This document shows positions 42,394-52,674 of a stretch of 64,000 nt of DNA, in pieces. The notes under the pieces are model-generated. The model made no database searches and was not told the origin of the DNA. It saw only the letters and a list, made by a program, of their open reading frames with translations. Origin of the DNA: Tretioscincus oriximinensis (Eukaryota; Chordata; Lepidosauria; Squamata; Gymnophthalmidae). Location: contig JAJVDF010000044.1 in assembly GCA_022410635.1 (NCBI GenBank), forward strand, positions 3,416,913 to 3,480,912, in the 5' to 3' direction. Made by a program: the position numbers and the translations under genes. The first letter of the stretch is position 1, and each line of letters opens with the position of its first letter.

Positions 42394-43126
42394 TGTCGGG
42401 GTTCGCCATACGTGATATATTAATTGGCATAAATATATTTGCTATAAATATATACAAGAATTGGTCCCCAGAAACCCAGGCAGCCTGGATGTAAAATTTT
42501 GGGGAAAATTACCATTACAGGGTGTTGTAAGAGAGCTAATCTCTCGCTTCCTGCCCTGAAGCAGTACCCATTTAGCAGTTCCCCTTAGCCTATTGTCTCA
42601 AAGGGCACCCATTGTATCTGTATCCCTGACTTAATGACATGAGTCAATTGCCCTGGAAAGTCCAGAGGATGTCTTTTGTCCATCCCTTTACCTTGGGGTG
42701 AATGACAGGTCACAGGTCCTGGAAGCCTACAGGGGTCAATCTTGTATTGCTCAAACCATACCCATATTTGGAACTTCCTGACACAGGCTGCGCCCCTTGG
42801 GAGGAGGGAGAGACGTCACACACAGGTGTCACAATCTGGACCCACCTCCGGTCCACCCCAAACCACACTTTCTGAACTCCCACTTTCTGACATCACGATT
42901 CTTGTACACGCCTTCTGTTTTGGAGTCAATAAAATNTGCTGCACAGGGGTGCTCTGGAGGCTTCCATGACCCATGTGGACCTCCTGGATCTTGCCTCACG
43001 ATCTAAGTTTATGGCCTCTGTGTGAGTTCTTGATGGGAGTCAGATTTTACACGTGTCCGTATTCTGATGGTACGGNTGCCTCAGATGTGCAGGCATCTTA
43101 ATAACGTGGTAAGCAAACCCCCNTTA
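42394..43126 (+). mobile_element. Solo LTR 3 of an endogenous retrovirus
   Basis: The element starts TGTCGGGGTTCGCC and ends GCAAACCCCCNTTA. TGTGCA occurs directly outside both ends (42388-42393 and 43127-43132), giving a clean 6-bp target duplication. The termini form an imperfect inverted repeat (GGGGTTCGC against GCAAACCCC). A polyadenylation signal lies in GGAGTCAATAAAAT (42922-42935). At 733 bp with no adjoining gag, pol or env, it is a solo LTR from recombination between two LTRs. It is the reference copy for LTRs 1 and 2. Confidence 0.8.
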
Positions 43127-43132
43127 TGTGCA

Positions 43133-44268
43133 CATGCCTAATAATCCAATTTAATGGGTCAAAGGTCACATTGTCTGCATGGAAAGCCTTTGACTAATCC
43201 AGAATAGTTGTAAGCACATTAATTAGTGCTACAGCTTTACCACTGTTGCCTGTTCCAGAATAAGCAGAGATTCATACACATGTAGACCAGGTATTGACAC
43301 AGCATAACTGTGTCTGCAAGAGACATGTAGAGGCTGCATTGTAACAGCTGTTGTCTCAGTTCTAATGTCAAACTTTGCAGATCAACTTTGCAAAGATTTC
43401 CTAATACAGATTTAACATGGCAAGTACGTAGAGGGGAAAAGATGACAAGGATCAAATGAAAAAGAGTGAGTTGTATTTTGTAAGCTAGCCAAAAATACAC
43501 TGAAATAGTTATACACACAAAAGGCCTTTCAGCACTGAAGTTGTGATCTTGGACCAGCTGGGTACACTGATCCAGATTACAGAAAGGCATAGTTTGGTAC
43601 ATATATACCTGTATACCAGTACAGCTCAGATCCACCCTGGATCTGAAGATTTGACTAATTCCAGCCATGGGGATGTACNTTCTGATCTGGAACCAGGCAG
43701 GCTCCATTGGCCTGTTGATCTGTTATTAGATCTGTTTAAACAGGCCAATCAGTAGTCTCAACCAGGGTCTTTCTGATTGGGAATACATTCCATGGCTAGA
43801 GGGAGGCCTCACAGGCCTGCACTAATTTGTATGTTGAGGAGGACCAGAGGAGAACTATTGGGTCCATGCAAAAAGAGAAACGAAGCCAAAGGAAAATTGT
43901 GGTTTTTCAAAAAATGAACAAATGNACCGTATAGGCAAGGGCTGAAAGAATGCTTGCAAGGAATTGTTTCTAATCAGCATCAAACCTACCTTGGGACAAA
44001 CTGATGCAGTTATGCTGTGAAACATGGCAAGAAATGGATAGCAGAACATGCAGAAGTACAAGTGAGGACAAGGAGAGTAGATCGTGGTTGTAATGCCACC
44101 TATGGTTTGCATGCACAGTCCAAAAAGGCCCAAAGCCCTTGCTGACTGTACATCTGCATTAATAAAGGGAAGTGGCTGTACAAAAGAATGGGAAAACCCA
44201 CTCCACAAGGGTCTTCTGTCCTGCTTTGCTACTGGTATTGCCACTGCCACTACTACTACCACTACCAC
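43133..44268. other. No gene recognised
   Basis: A small inverted repeat TTGGCCTGTT ... AACAGGCCAA lies at 43708-43748. The 156-codon minus-strand frame at 43237-43707 contains an N and shows no domain. A CTACTACCACTACC run precedes the element at 44271. Confidence 0.35.
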
Positions 44269-44270
44269 TA

Positions 44271-44662
44271 GACTGACCAGATTAAAGTGTGCAAGAATTT
44301 TAAAACTGAGAATCTTTTTTAAAAATTAGAGAGGGGAATGTGACTTCAGAAGCTGGCCCCAGTTAACAGAACCCCCTAGTGGTGGTGCAGCAATTTTTTT
44401 TNAAAAAATACTTTTTTAAAAAAATGTGCGAGACAGTTTTGAAGTGTGTGAGAATTTTTATATTTTACTGAGGGGAGGGCGCTTTCAGGAGCTGGTCTCA
44501 TATTCCAAAGCCCCCTAGTGGTGCTGCAGTGATTTCTTTTTTCACAAAAAAACCCGCAATTTTTTTTTCAAATTTTTTTAACATTTTTTTTCCACAGCAA
44601 AAACCGAGGAAATGGTGCCCTCCCCAGGAGGGCAGGGTAGACACCCCAAAACCGGCTCAGCC
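44271..44662. mobile_element. Long relative of the hairpin MITE, TA-flanked
   Basis: Left end GACTGACCAGATT and right end, inverted, GGCTGAGCCGGTTTTGGGGT resemble the hairpin MITE ends, and TA flanks both sides. At 392 bp it is twice as long. The interior holds a diverged duplication of about 130 bp: GTGCAAGAATTTTAAAACTG..GCCCCCTAGTGGTG-type blocks occur at about 44288-44400 and again at 44430-44540. The right part holds CAAAAACCGAGG and ACACCCCAAAACCGG as in the hairpin arms. Confidence 0.6.
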
Positions 44663-44664
44663 TA

Positions 44665-45890
44665 ACTACCACTATTATGTAAGCTGACTACAACTTAGAA
44701 GCGGCTTACATGGTGGAGATTTTATTTTACTATAATGTGTCTGAATTGCCACCAAATGCGTCACCATGTTAAAAGGAAAAAAAAATCAATTCAGAGATTT
44801 TTTACCCTTGAATGCAAAGTTCTCCTCCTTCAAAAAGCAGCCTGTAAGAGCTCTGGGGCAGAGGAATTATGTCGAATCCAGGTAAGGGCTGCACTCATGA
44901 AAAGATGGCAGCATGCAAACCCTTAATAGGAAGGATCTTGGATAGGAAATAAGTCCGTTCCACCTTTTCTGAGGGATGCACAAGGCATCCTGAAGTTAAG
45001 GGAAATATCTGGAAGGTTCATAGGGGAATCTCCTTAAGGTTTGAGAAGAGAGAAGGTGGAAAGTTGCCTCAGGCACATTCCCCAGGAGCAAGGGCAAAAA
45101 AATCATCATCAGGGTCTCCTTCTGATGCTGCCACAAGTTATGTTGCCTCTCTTCCCATACCTGCTGTTATTCCTCATGCAGATCTTTAAATCTTTGCACC
45201 ATATCCTCAGTGTGCATCATTATATTTTGATTGGAATTCCTTGCCTCTGGCAAGCTTTATTTTAAAGTCAACCTCAAACTGGTTTGTCCTTCAGGGTGGG
45301 ACATTTCCAGGGCTCGGTGTCTTTCCCTTGGTTGAAATTTCAACACTTGAGAACGTTGATTTTTCTTCCCAATCTCCAGTCCAGCAGAAGCAGCACTTTG
45401 ATCTTCAGCATGTGTTGCATCGCTTGTAGTGACCACTGGTAAAGCAGGAAAATGAAATGCACAATGTTGTGACAGGCAGCCTCCCACTGCTATGTAGAAC
45501 CTGCTGGCGATACTGCCTTAGGAAACCTGTGGAGCTTATAGCATAAATAAATCACAAGGGAATGGATTCCTGTACTGCAACCTGCATCGCTGAAAGAAAG
45601 AAAGCTAATTAATTGAAACCTGTACTGATTTATCCATTGATTGATGTTGTTTTCTTTATAGAACCTTCACCTGTAGAACACGTCGGTCAACCTGAATCAT
45701 ATTGAGTAAGCAATCAAAACAATCGGTCTTCCCTTTAAAAACAAAGCAAAGTGTGAATCTTTTGTAATGAGAAAGTGGATTTCCTTGCAAATCTCTGTTA
45801 TGGATTATAAATCTCACCTTTGTGTCCAAGAAGTTTGAAATGGCATCCACGTTGNACTATCTGCAATATGTTCTAGTTGGACAGAGTGTA
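44665..45890. other. No gene recognised
   Basis: Short open frames at 44735-45490 have no domain. No repeat is named. Confidence 0.35.
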
Positions 45891-45891
45891 G

Positions 45892-45934
45892 TTTAAATAA
45901 ATAGCCATGTTAGTCTGGGTCCAGAAAATCTATC
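45892..45934 (+). repeat. Fragment of dispersed reptile repeat
   Basis: AAATAGCCATGTTAGTCTGG followed by GTCCAGAAAATCT matches the start of the foldback unit at 9630. The SINE at 45938 was inserted immediately after it. Confidence 0.45.
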
Positions 45935-45937
45935 AAT

Positions 45938-46192
45938 TTATTTTTATTTATTTATTTGTATTTATATCCCGCCCTATACCCGAAGGTCTCAGGGCGGCCT
46001 ACCATAGAGTGGCGCAAATAGCTTTCGTTGCTTTCTCNACAANAGACACCCTGTGGAGTAGGTGGGGTTGAGAGAGTTCAAAGAATTGTGACTGGCCCAA
46101 GGTCACCCAGCTGGCTTTCATGGAGGAGTGGGGAATCGAACCCGGAGACTGCCAGATAAGAGTCCCACACTCTAACCACTACACCAAACTGT
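45938..46192 (-). mobile_element. MIR-like tRNA SINE with L2-type tail (reference copy)
   Basis: This is the clearest copy. Its minus strand reads A box (GGTGTAGTGGTTAGAGTG, 46168-46185), B box (GGGTTCGATTCCC, 46131-46143) and the core CAGCTGGGTGACCTTGGGCC. It continues with a TTTGTTGNGAAAGCAACGAA block and the L2-type end CGCCCTGAGACCTTCGGGTA, GGGCGGGATATAAATA, then AAAT units. A and B boxes are the internal RNA polymerase III promoter of tRNA-derived SINEs. The shared end suggests mobilisation by the L2 machinery, as known for MIR. Confidence 0.92.
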
Positions 46193-46199
46193 CTCAAAG

Positions 46200-47275
46200 G
46201 GATCTCGAAGTATTTTACAAAAAGGTAGGCAGGATGACATTTGATAGAGAAGTTTATGGCATAGTGANGCAGAGGTTAACAACAGAAGTTAACAACAGGT
46301 TATCACCTAGTAGGAATTACTGGTTAGGAGAAATGGCTTTGTACACGATCATTAATAGAATACAAGTTAGAACTCAGATGCAGACACCAAAGTCTAAATT
46401 GGAGGATATCATAGAANTGAGAATGAAAACCCAAAAAACTATAGTTGCCAAATTTTATGAACTACTCATTGATATTAATTATGAAAGCCATCTAAAGATC
46501 AAAGACTTTTGGAGTAGAGACCTTATATTGGGATAGAATGATTGGAAAAACTGGGTTAAACGTGATTAAATTGAGCAAATTTAAGGAGGTCAAGAAGAAA
46601 TTAAATTACAAACAAGATGGTACAGAACTCCTACCCAGTTGACGCTCATGGCTGGGGTATCACCTGACTGTTGGCATGTCTATGCGCCACCAGGGACATA
46701 TTCGCATATGTGGGCACATTAGTTATATTTAGAAATAAGATTCAATTAGAAATAAAATTAATTACCGATGTTGACATCCCTATGATGACCCAGTTTTGGC
46801 TTACGAATAGAACATATCTTCTCAACTGCCAGCCAGATGTTGCTAATATTATTAAATATGGTATCTTGGCAGCCCACATAGTAGTGGCNAGGGAATGGAA
46901 GGAGAAGAGTAGTTGGACGGTCCAGATATGGTATGATTATATCTCTGAGAAGCTCATACAGGAGGCTATTAGGGAAAAGAGGATGGACATTCTTATAAAA
47001 ACCACATGGTTTCAGAAATGGAAAAGATTGGTGGATATAAGTGTTTCAGGCAATCCAAATGTGAATATAGTATTAAAAGAGAGTATAGCTCTTCTCCTAC
47101 AATGAAGGTTGATTGTTTAAATGGAGGCTATGGTCTTGCCTATTCTGATTCTGTCCCAGGGGTTTAGTGAGTGGTGGGAGTAGATATACACTGTATTTGG
47201 GTTTTTTCCCTAGTTTGTTGTTTGTTATGTGTATTTATATTTATCAAACACTAATTTTTTAAAAACAACAACAAC
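46200..47275 (+). mobile_element. L1 LINE, ORF2 3' part and 3' UTR
   Basis: Broken frames encode an L1 ORF2 C-terminal region: NYWLGEMALYTIINRIQVRT, LEDIIE.RMKTQKTIVAKF, a RWYRTPTQL block (46618-46645) and PGTYSHMWAH (46690-46720), matching the order in the antisense L1 at 34.5 kb. Frameshifts occur near 46530 and 46660. The 3' UTR ends near TTTTTTAAAAACAACAACAA. Older than the 34.5-kb copy. Confidence 0.8.
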
Positions 47276-47281
47276 TAAAGC

Positions 47282-47497
47282 CAGTAGAGGGCCTTCTCAG
47301 TGGTTGCCCCCTGTCTTTGGAATAGTCTCCCTCTCAAGGTGCATCTGTCATCAACATTGTATTGTTTTAGAAGATCTTTGAAGACGCAACTCTTTCACCT
47401 GGCCTTTGGCTAAAGAAATGTCATCTCTATCCCTGTTTTAATTTTGTATTGATGTTTTACTATTGGCCGCCCTTCGGGTATAGGGCGGAGTATAAGT

Positions 47498-47541
<44 letters not shown>

Positions 47542-47545
47542 ATAG
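47282..47545 (+). mobile_element. L2-type LINE 3' end
   Basis: GCCTTCTCAGTGGTTGCCCC, TTTGGAATAGTCTCCCTCTC and TTTGAAGACGCAACTCTTTC encode the AFSVVAP..WNSLP..KTQLF end of the L2 ORF. The terminus GCCGCCCTTCGGGTATAGGG is followed by AATA repeats to 47545. One of the better L2 3' ends. Confidence 0.88.
47500..47545. repeat. (AAAT)n microsatellite, L2 tail
   Basis: Eleven or so AAAT units form the tail of the L2 that precedes. Confidence 0.95.
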
Positions 47546-47830
47546 AGGGCGCTCATCCCTCTCCAAGGAAGACACACAGGCCTTGAACCACTGACCTCTC
47601 CATTAAAAGGGTTGGATGTTCCGAGGCTTATGTGTCTGTCACGGAGAGGGTTGAGTGCTTTCTATTAGCATTATTGTCAGCCAACCTAGCTGTTTGAAAG
47701 TGAACAGTCACAAGTAGAATAGATACCATCATCTCAAAGTGATGGGGAGGATAGAATGGAAGCCTTCGGGTGGAAAATGACTTGTAAGCCACTTGGAATC
47801 CCTTTGGGTGAAAAAGGCAGGAGATAAAAT
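47546..47830 (+). mobile_element. SINE-like sequence with non-L2 tail
   Basis: GAAGCCTTCGGGTGGAAAAT then GTAAGCCACTTGGAATCCCT matches the tail at 23220-23270. The upstream part has a TTGTCAGCCAACCTAGCTG relative of the 26.5-kb SINE body. The 5' limit is unclear. Confidence 0.45.
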
Positions 47831-47924
47831 CCCAGTTCTCCCCCTTCTTTTCCTCCTTCCTCTGCTCCTCCCCCCCTCCCCTTCCTCCTTCTCCTCCGCC
47901 TTCTGTTGATTTGCCTATAGAAGC

Positions 47925-48080
47925 TCGAACCTTCTACATTTTTCTTGTTAATCTCTAAAGTGCTATAAGACCCCCTTGCTGGATGGGACTCAGAAAACAA
48001 AGGCTACTGGTGCTCTTCGTGGATAAGTGAGCTATGCACCTTGTTGAGATCTTGATGATGCTTCATCCGGTGCACAGTAA
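47925..48080 (+). repeat. Fragment of dispersed reptile repeat
   Basis: TTTTTCTTGTTAATCTCTAA then AGTGCTATAAGACCCCCTTG matches one arm of the unit at 9748 and the fragment at 38090-38145. It is followed by a stretch ending GATGCTTCATCCGGTGCAC. Confidence 0.45.
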
Positions 48081-48084
48081 ATTG

Positions 48085-48620
48085 TTATAAGTAGAAACAC
48101 AACTCAGTTATCATTATTAGAAGTGATACTGAAAAGCGAGCTGAATTAGGCCTCAGTCTTTGGATTCCCCCACATATATACACACACTTCAAGATATTTA
48201 AAATTTCAACTTCTGCATATTTACATGAAGCGTTAAAGCGACATTTCTCACAATTCAGAGCAGTTTTCATACGCCGGCACTGAAATGAATTCTTTTCTTG
48301 CAGGATCAACTGTATAATTTTAGCATCCTGAGCCTGTCGCTATCAATCAGTTTCTCCTATCTGTCATTCTTATGTGCTTTCCACTGCTTCAGGTTGCCAA
48401 GTTATTGCCTGAAGTTAAACTTTTCCTCTCATAATACTTATGCAAAAGGAGCTGTTTTTTTCAGTTAATTTCATATGTATCCAAGAATGTCTGAAGCTAT
48501 TTTTACACCATGTAATATATACTTTCCNCACTTTTAGAATCAGTTAATGAAACAGATGGCTATAATATAGATTCCATTCAGTCAAAAACATTATTGAAAG
48601 ATATAAAGCAGGTGGTTGCA
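48085..48620. other. No gene recognised
   Basis: AT-rich intergenic DNA; nothing named. Confidence 0.4.
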
Positions 48621-48624
48621 ATAT

Positions 48625-48690
48625 TTATTTATTCATTTATCCTGCCCTGTACCTGAGGTTTCAAGGTGGGTCACCATCATAAGAATAGAA
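48625..48690 (-). mobile_element. L2-type 3' terminus (antisense)
   Basis: TTTATTTATTCATTTATCCT, GCCCTGTACCTGAGGTTTC and AAGGTGGGTCACC are a degraded complement of the standard terminus. Confidence 0.6.
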
Positions 48691-48714
48691 CCCAACATCC
48701 ATTAAAACAGAGTC

Positions 48715-49080
48715 ATCATATATAAAGCTGAGATCTCAATCGTACTTCCAGTCCTGGACAGGAAGCCCCACCTCCAAATTGGCCACACCTGTTCACCTCC
48801 AAGATGGCGGCGCACAAGGGAGATGCCAAAAGGAACAAGGCACTGGTGTGCATACACCANTCATGGGTGCTGCCATTTTGGAGCCAGTCGAGTCAAAAGG
48901 ACCTTCATGATCTTGCTCATCAGCCCATCCCACTGCCACCTGTTGCCTTCCCAAATGCCAAGCCATTTCCCGGCACATGCAATGGACAAGATAAGAGAAG
49001 GAGCGGTGAAGCAGTGGAAAAGATGGGAGGGAGGGGAGGGGGGAGGGGAGAAGATAGACAGCCTATTCTGTTGCCTTAGA
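48715..49080. other. Non-coding stretch with YY1-like motifs
   Basis: CCAAGATGGCGGCGC at 48799-48813 matches the YY1 consensus AAGATGGCGGC. TGCTGCCATTTTGGAG at about 48871 contains CCATTTT, its weaker inverse. Open frames of 91-120 codons cross an N and lack domains. It could be a promoter-like sequence or a repeat 5' end. I cannot tell which. Confidence 0.35.
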
Positions 49081-49084
49081 ATGG

Positions 49085-50055
49085 GCTCATCAAATAGTAT
49101 AATCAATAAAACAGTATGTGAAAGTGGGGAAGAAACTATTTCCTCAACCAAAGGCCTATTTTCTAAAGGCCTGCAGTGAAGCAACCTGATATATCTCAAG
49201 ATCATTTCACAGTCTAGGGACAATCACTGAAAAGGCCCAATATGTATGAAGATCACACAGCTTGTACAACAGGGCAGCTGACAAAATGGAAATGCATGCG
49301 CTGTTCTACCGCAGACTGCACAAGTTGCACTAAGTCTGAAATCCACACACTTTTGCTATTAATTTTAAAATGTGACCCGTCCTTCATTGTGCAAGCTGAA
49401 TTTTTGTTACCTAACTAGTCCAACATTATTATTAGATGCATGCATAATCATTAGCGATGAGCAAGGAGGTTTATGCATTTGGTGAGTCAGAGTCATTTCG
49501 GAACAGAGAAGAGTGCGACAAATAAGGAGAAGATTGGCTCTTTATGTGTTTGATTTGTACAGAAGATGTGCCATAAAAGAGGCAGGAATGAAAGCCACGG
49601 GAGTGGGACTTGTATGGGAGGTTGAAATTAGAGATAATGTAGGCAACACCAGTTTATTTTAATGNTAAAAATAATGAAGGTACATAATGCAAAATCACGA
49701 TTCATGCTAATGCAGAATGCTAAAATAATATTGTCCTGCATGCCTGAAGTATGTATAGCTGGATAGTAAAGATACGTAGGTGGCTGTTTTTAAAACTATT
49801 TGGCTATGGCTTTGGAAGCTTCTGAATAACAGTACCTTCAACAATGTGTTAAGAAAGTGATGTATGACCAGCTTTGCTACCGGCAGTTTAATCAGAACTG
49901 GAGCAGCTAGCCAGCCAGTTTACTTCTCTTTGATAGCAAACCTTTTATAGCAACCCCCAGCCAATCAGTAGCCAGTACTTCTAAAATGATCTCTGAAACT
50001 CAGCCAATCAATATCTGGACCGCCTACATTCCAAACATTTAAACTTAAGCCCTCT
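49085..50055. other. No gene recognised
   Basis: A long stretch of apparently unique sequence with no recognised element. Confidence 0.35.
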
Positions 50056-50062
50056 AAATTGG

Positions 50063-50890
50063 TATTTATTTATTTATTTATACTAATACCCCACCCTATA
50101 CCTAGGGTTGCCATACGTCCCNGTAAACCGGGACAAACCCGGTTTTGGGGTCTAAAATATAGTCCCCTCCGGGTTTTAAGGNAAAATCCCGGCTTTTTAC
50201 ATTCCCCGATGCNGCNTCAGGGAATGTAAAAAGGCGGGATTTTAAAGGAAAAGCAGCCGTCAGAGCTGANGGCTGCAGCGCGCGCAACGCTTTCCGGGGT
50301 CCTGGGAGGACCCTCAGAGCGCGCCGTAGCTGCTCCTTNGCTNGAGGCNGGNTTTCGNCCTGCTCTGAGGCAAGCNCGCCAGCCCCAGCGGAGCAAAAAC
50401 GCCTGGGTTTCTGACAGGAGAATAGCTCTGTTCTCCTGTCACAAACTCAAGCGTTTTTGCTCCGCTGGAGTTGGCGCGCTTGCCTCAGAGCAGGACGAAA
50501 CCCAGCCTCTAGCAAAGGAGCAGCTGTAGTGAGAGAACAGAGGTTCTGCCAGTCCCTCTACAAGCGTCTGTGTGTGCGCATACNCACNCGCACGCACGCC
50601 TGTTCATGTGTGCNCGCANGCGCGTGCACGCACCCACCCCACCCACGTCCCGGTTTGGGGATGCCAAGATATGGCAACCCTACCTATACCCGAAGGTCTT
50701 AGGGAGGCCAACAGTAAAACNTCAATACAAAATTAACAAATATAAAACAGTATCTAAAAGTGGGGGGGGAAATGACATTTCTTCAGCCAAAGGCCAGGTG
50801 AAAGAGTTGCATCTTCAAAGATCTTCTAAAACAATACAACGTTGATGACAGATGGACCTCGGTGGGGTAAACAACCAGCCATCGTTTACT
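50063..50890 (-). mobile_element. L2-type LINE 3' end (antisense), split by a hAT-like element
   Basis: The left part (50063-50102) is the T/A tail and CCACCCTATACC. The right part (50683-50890) continues with CTATACCCGAAGGTCTTAGG, GACATTTCTTCAGCCAAAGG and GAGTTGCATCTTCAAAGATC, then TGACAGATGGACCTC. The order matches the L2 3' end at 47.28-47.5 kb in reverse. The insertion between the pieces is the 580-bp element at 50103. Confidence 0.85.
50103..50682. mobile_element. hAT-like MITE with 8-bp target duplication and internal palindrome
   Basis: Ends TAGGGTTGCCATA and its exact complement (13 bp) are flanked by identical CCTATACC copies (50095-50102 and 50683-50690). An 8-bp duplication is the hAT signature, and many hAT TIRs start with (C/T)AGGG. 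Bases about 50328-50428 pair with about 50431-50532 in a near-perfect palindrome that includes AGCGTTTTTGCTCCGCTGG in the right arm. The GC-rich, CpG-rich interior has many single N bases. No transposase frame, so non-autonomous. Confidence 0.85.
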
Positions 50891-50894
50891 GGAC

Positions 50895-51748
50895 AACCTG
50901 AGTGAATTTATTTATCCCCGATAAATATAGACTCAAAAACCAGAAGCTCAGCGTGTATACTGCATAAATTAAATGTTTAGAATATATTTTCCCAAAAGTT
51001 TCTTTTCTTGCATGGATTCTTTAAAAATCATCGCCACCAATGTTAATATAGGGGTATGTTAAACTCCCATTTGAGTAAATGAACTNACCATAAAATGGTG
51101 TGGAATGAAAGGAATTCAACACCAAACCTTTGTAACTGTCAAAGAAATGGGGAGGAGAAAAGTGCACATGGATGCTTGTTAAAGGTAAAGCAACACTCAG
51201 TGCCCTTTTCGTGACTTTTCCACTAGCTGCCCTTATGGGAACAATAATGAAACAATATGTTAAATCTACGGCAAATATCACAGCTCCATGAAATTGATAT
51301 AAGATGTTTTGTCAGTGGTATATGACTCCTGCTAAGATCGCAAAGATGAATTCATGTTGCTCAATAAAATGTTAAAATAGCTGTTGATGCTTTTCTCATA
51401 CATGGTGAGAATATGAAAGAGATCAAGGACTTTGGAACTATATGTATTCCTAGATGCACGCGATATTGTGTTCAGATATTGATTTTCCCCTAGATTTTTT
51501 ATGCTAAATGCCTTTGGAACTTACATCTAACAATTTACAGTGTTAAAGATATATGTGAGATTTGCAGCAAAAGCATCAGCACTTAAAACTAGAATTCTGA
51601 TCGTGTACTTTTTATGGAACTAACAATGTGTTTTGGTGCCCAAGGGTGCTGGATTATGACTTTTAAAGGGATGGCAAAGTTCTGCAGCGTTGCACTGCTC
51701 ACGTGTCCTCAGAGAGAGCCATCATGATCCTGCTGTTGTTGCTGTTGT
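50895..51748. other. No gene recognised
   Basis: AT-rich intergenic DNA; the minus-strand frame at 51021-51281 has no domain. Confidence 0.4.
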
Positions 51749-51751
51749 GCA

Positions 51752-51940
51752 GGCTGACCAGATGACCCCTTTTGGGGGGGGTGAAAACCCNGTTTTGGGA
51801 TGCCTCCCCGTTTTTGCTGAGGAAAAAAAAATTAAAAAAATTGGAAAAAAATCTTTTTTTGAGAAAGGTTTTCCTCAGCAAAAACCGGGAGGCACCCCAA
51901 AACCGGGTTTCCACCCCCAAAAGGGATCATCTGGTCAGCC
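51752..51940. mobile_element. Hairpin MITE, copy 6
   Basis: A 189-bp palindrome with ends GGCTGACCAGATGACCCC and GGGATCATCTGGTCAGCC. TA flanks the right end and CA the left, consistent with one mutated target base. Arms share GTGAAAACCCNGTTTTGGGA and its complement; the arms are the best kept of the family around ACCGGGAGGCACCCC. The open frames on both strands mirror each other because of the palindrome. Confidence 0.88.
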
Positions 51941-51944
51941 TACT

Positions 51945-52503
51945 GCTGTGGGAAGGGGAACCCAGATCTGGTTCTTGAGATGGTTTGGTTGCTTGTCCAC
52001 CTTGCCACAGCACAGTCTAATCTGAGGCTCATGTCATTCTGAGTGGCAGAAGATGGAGCTAAAATCCATCTATTTAAGAACTGCGTGGTGAATGGTATGC
52101 AGGAGTAGTTGGACTGGCTCAGCTGCTGGCTTTCTGCTCCCAAATCGGTATGGATGGAGATCCCTAAATGAAGGTATGAGTGCCAGGAGAAGCCTCTCAC
52201 TTTTAACCATACAGACCAGCTGCTTAAATATAGTTTTTATTTTAAATCCAGAATAACCCAATTATCTGTCCTCACATTTCTGCATTGCTGCAGCAAGGAT
52301 CTGATGTATCCATGGGGAATAGCATTGCTTTGCAAGCCCAAAAACTCATGTGCACAGTCTCCCAACTGGTTGCTATTCTCCCTCCCCTCGTATATCTGAG
52401 TTCCAGTGTGCATGTCTTGCCTCAAATCTCAACTGAGTTCTTGCCTTTTCCTGCCTGTTTCACTAAGCGCACTCCATACATTTTTTTTTCACAGAGACAA
52501 AAA
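51945..52503. other. No gene recognised
   Basis: Short open frames with no recognised domain; no named repeat. Confidence 0.4.
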
Positions 52504-52504
52504 A

Positions 52505-52670
52505 GAAGCCTGCTCTGATACTAGCATGTAACTACTGTTAGGAAAACTCAGGGCAATAGGGCTTTATAGCTAATGGATCACTAAACCTACAAGAGCACAT
52601 GAGGCAGATTGTCCTTGGGGTAACTACCGTAGCAGTAAAAATATTTCTTCTTGATGGGGCCTTGGTTTGG
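52505..52670 (-). mobile_element. Member of the TTA-type TIR family (left module, antisense)
   Basis: The minus strand reads GGCCCCATCAAGAAGAAATA, GGTAGTTACCCCAAGGACAA, ATCTGCCTCATGTGCTC and TTTAGTGATCCATTAGCTAT. These match the left modules at 13.45, 17.8, 24.0 and 25.95 kb in order. Confidence 0.5.
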
Positions 52671-52674
52671 CACC

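Noticed and set aside
39320..43126. A provirus bounded by LTRs 2 and 3
   Set aside because: The 2.3 kb between them holds a MITE, a CR1 and unassigned sequence but no retroviral genes. The LTRs differ strongly in divergence and LTR 3 has its own target duplication.
45938..46192. tRNA gene suggested by A and B boxes
   Set aside because: The boxes belong to a tRNA-derived SINE: there is no cloverleaf acceptor stem, and a core region with an L2-type tail follows.
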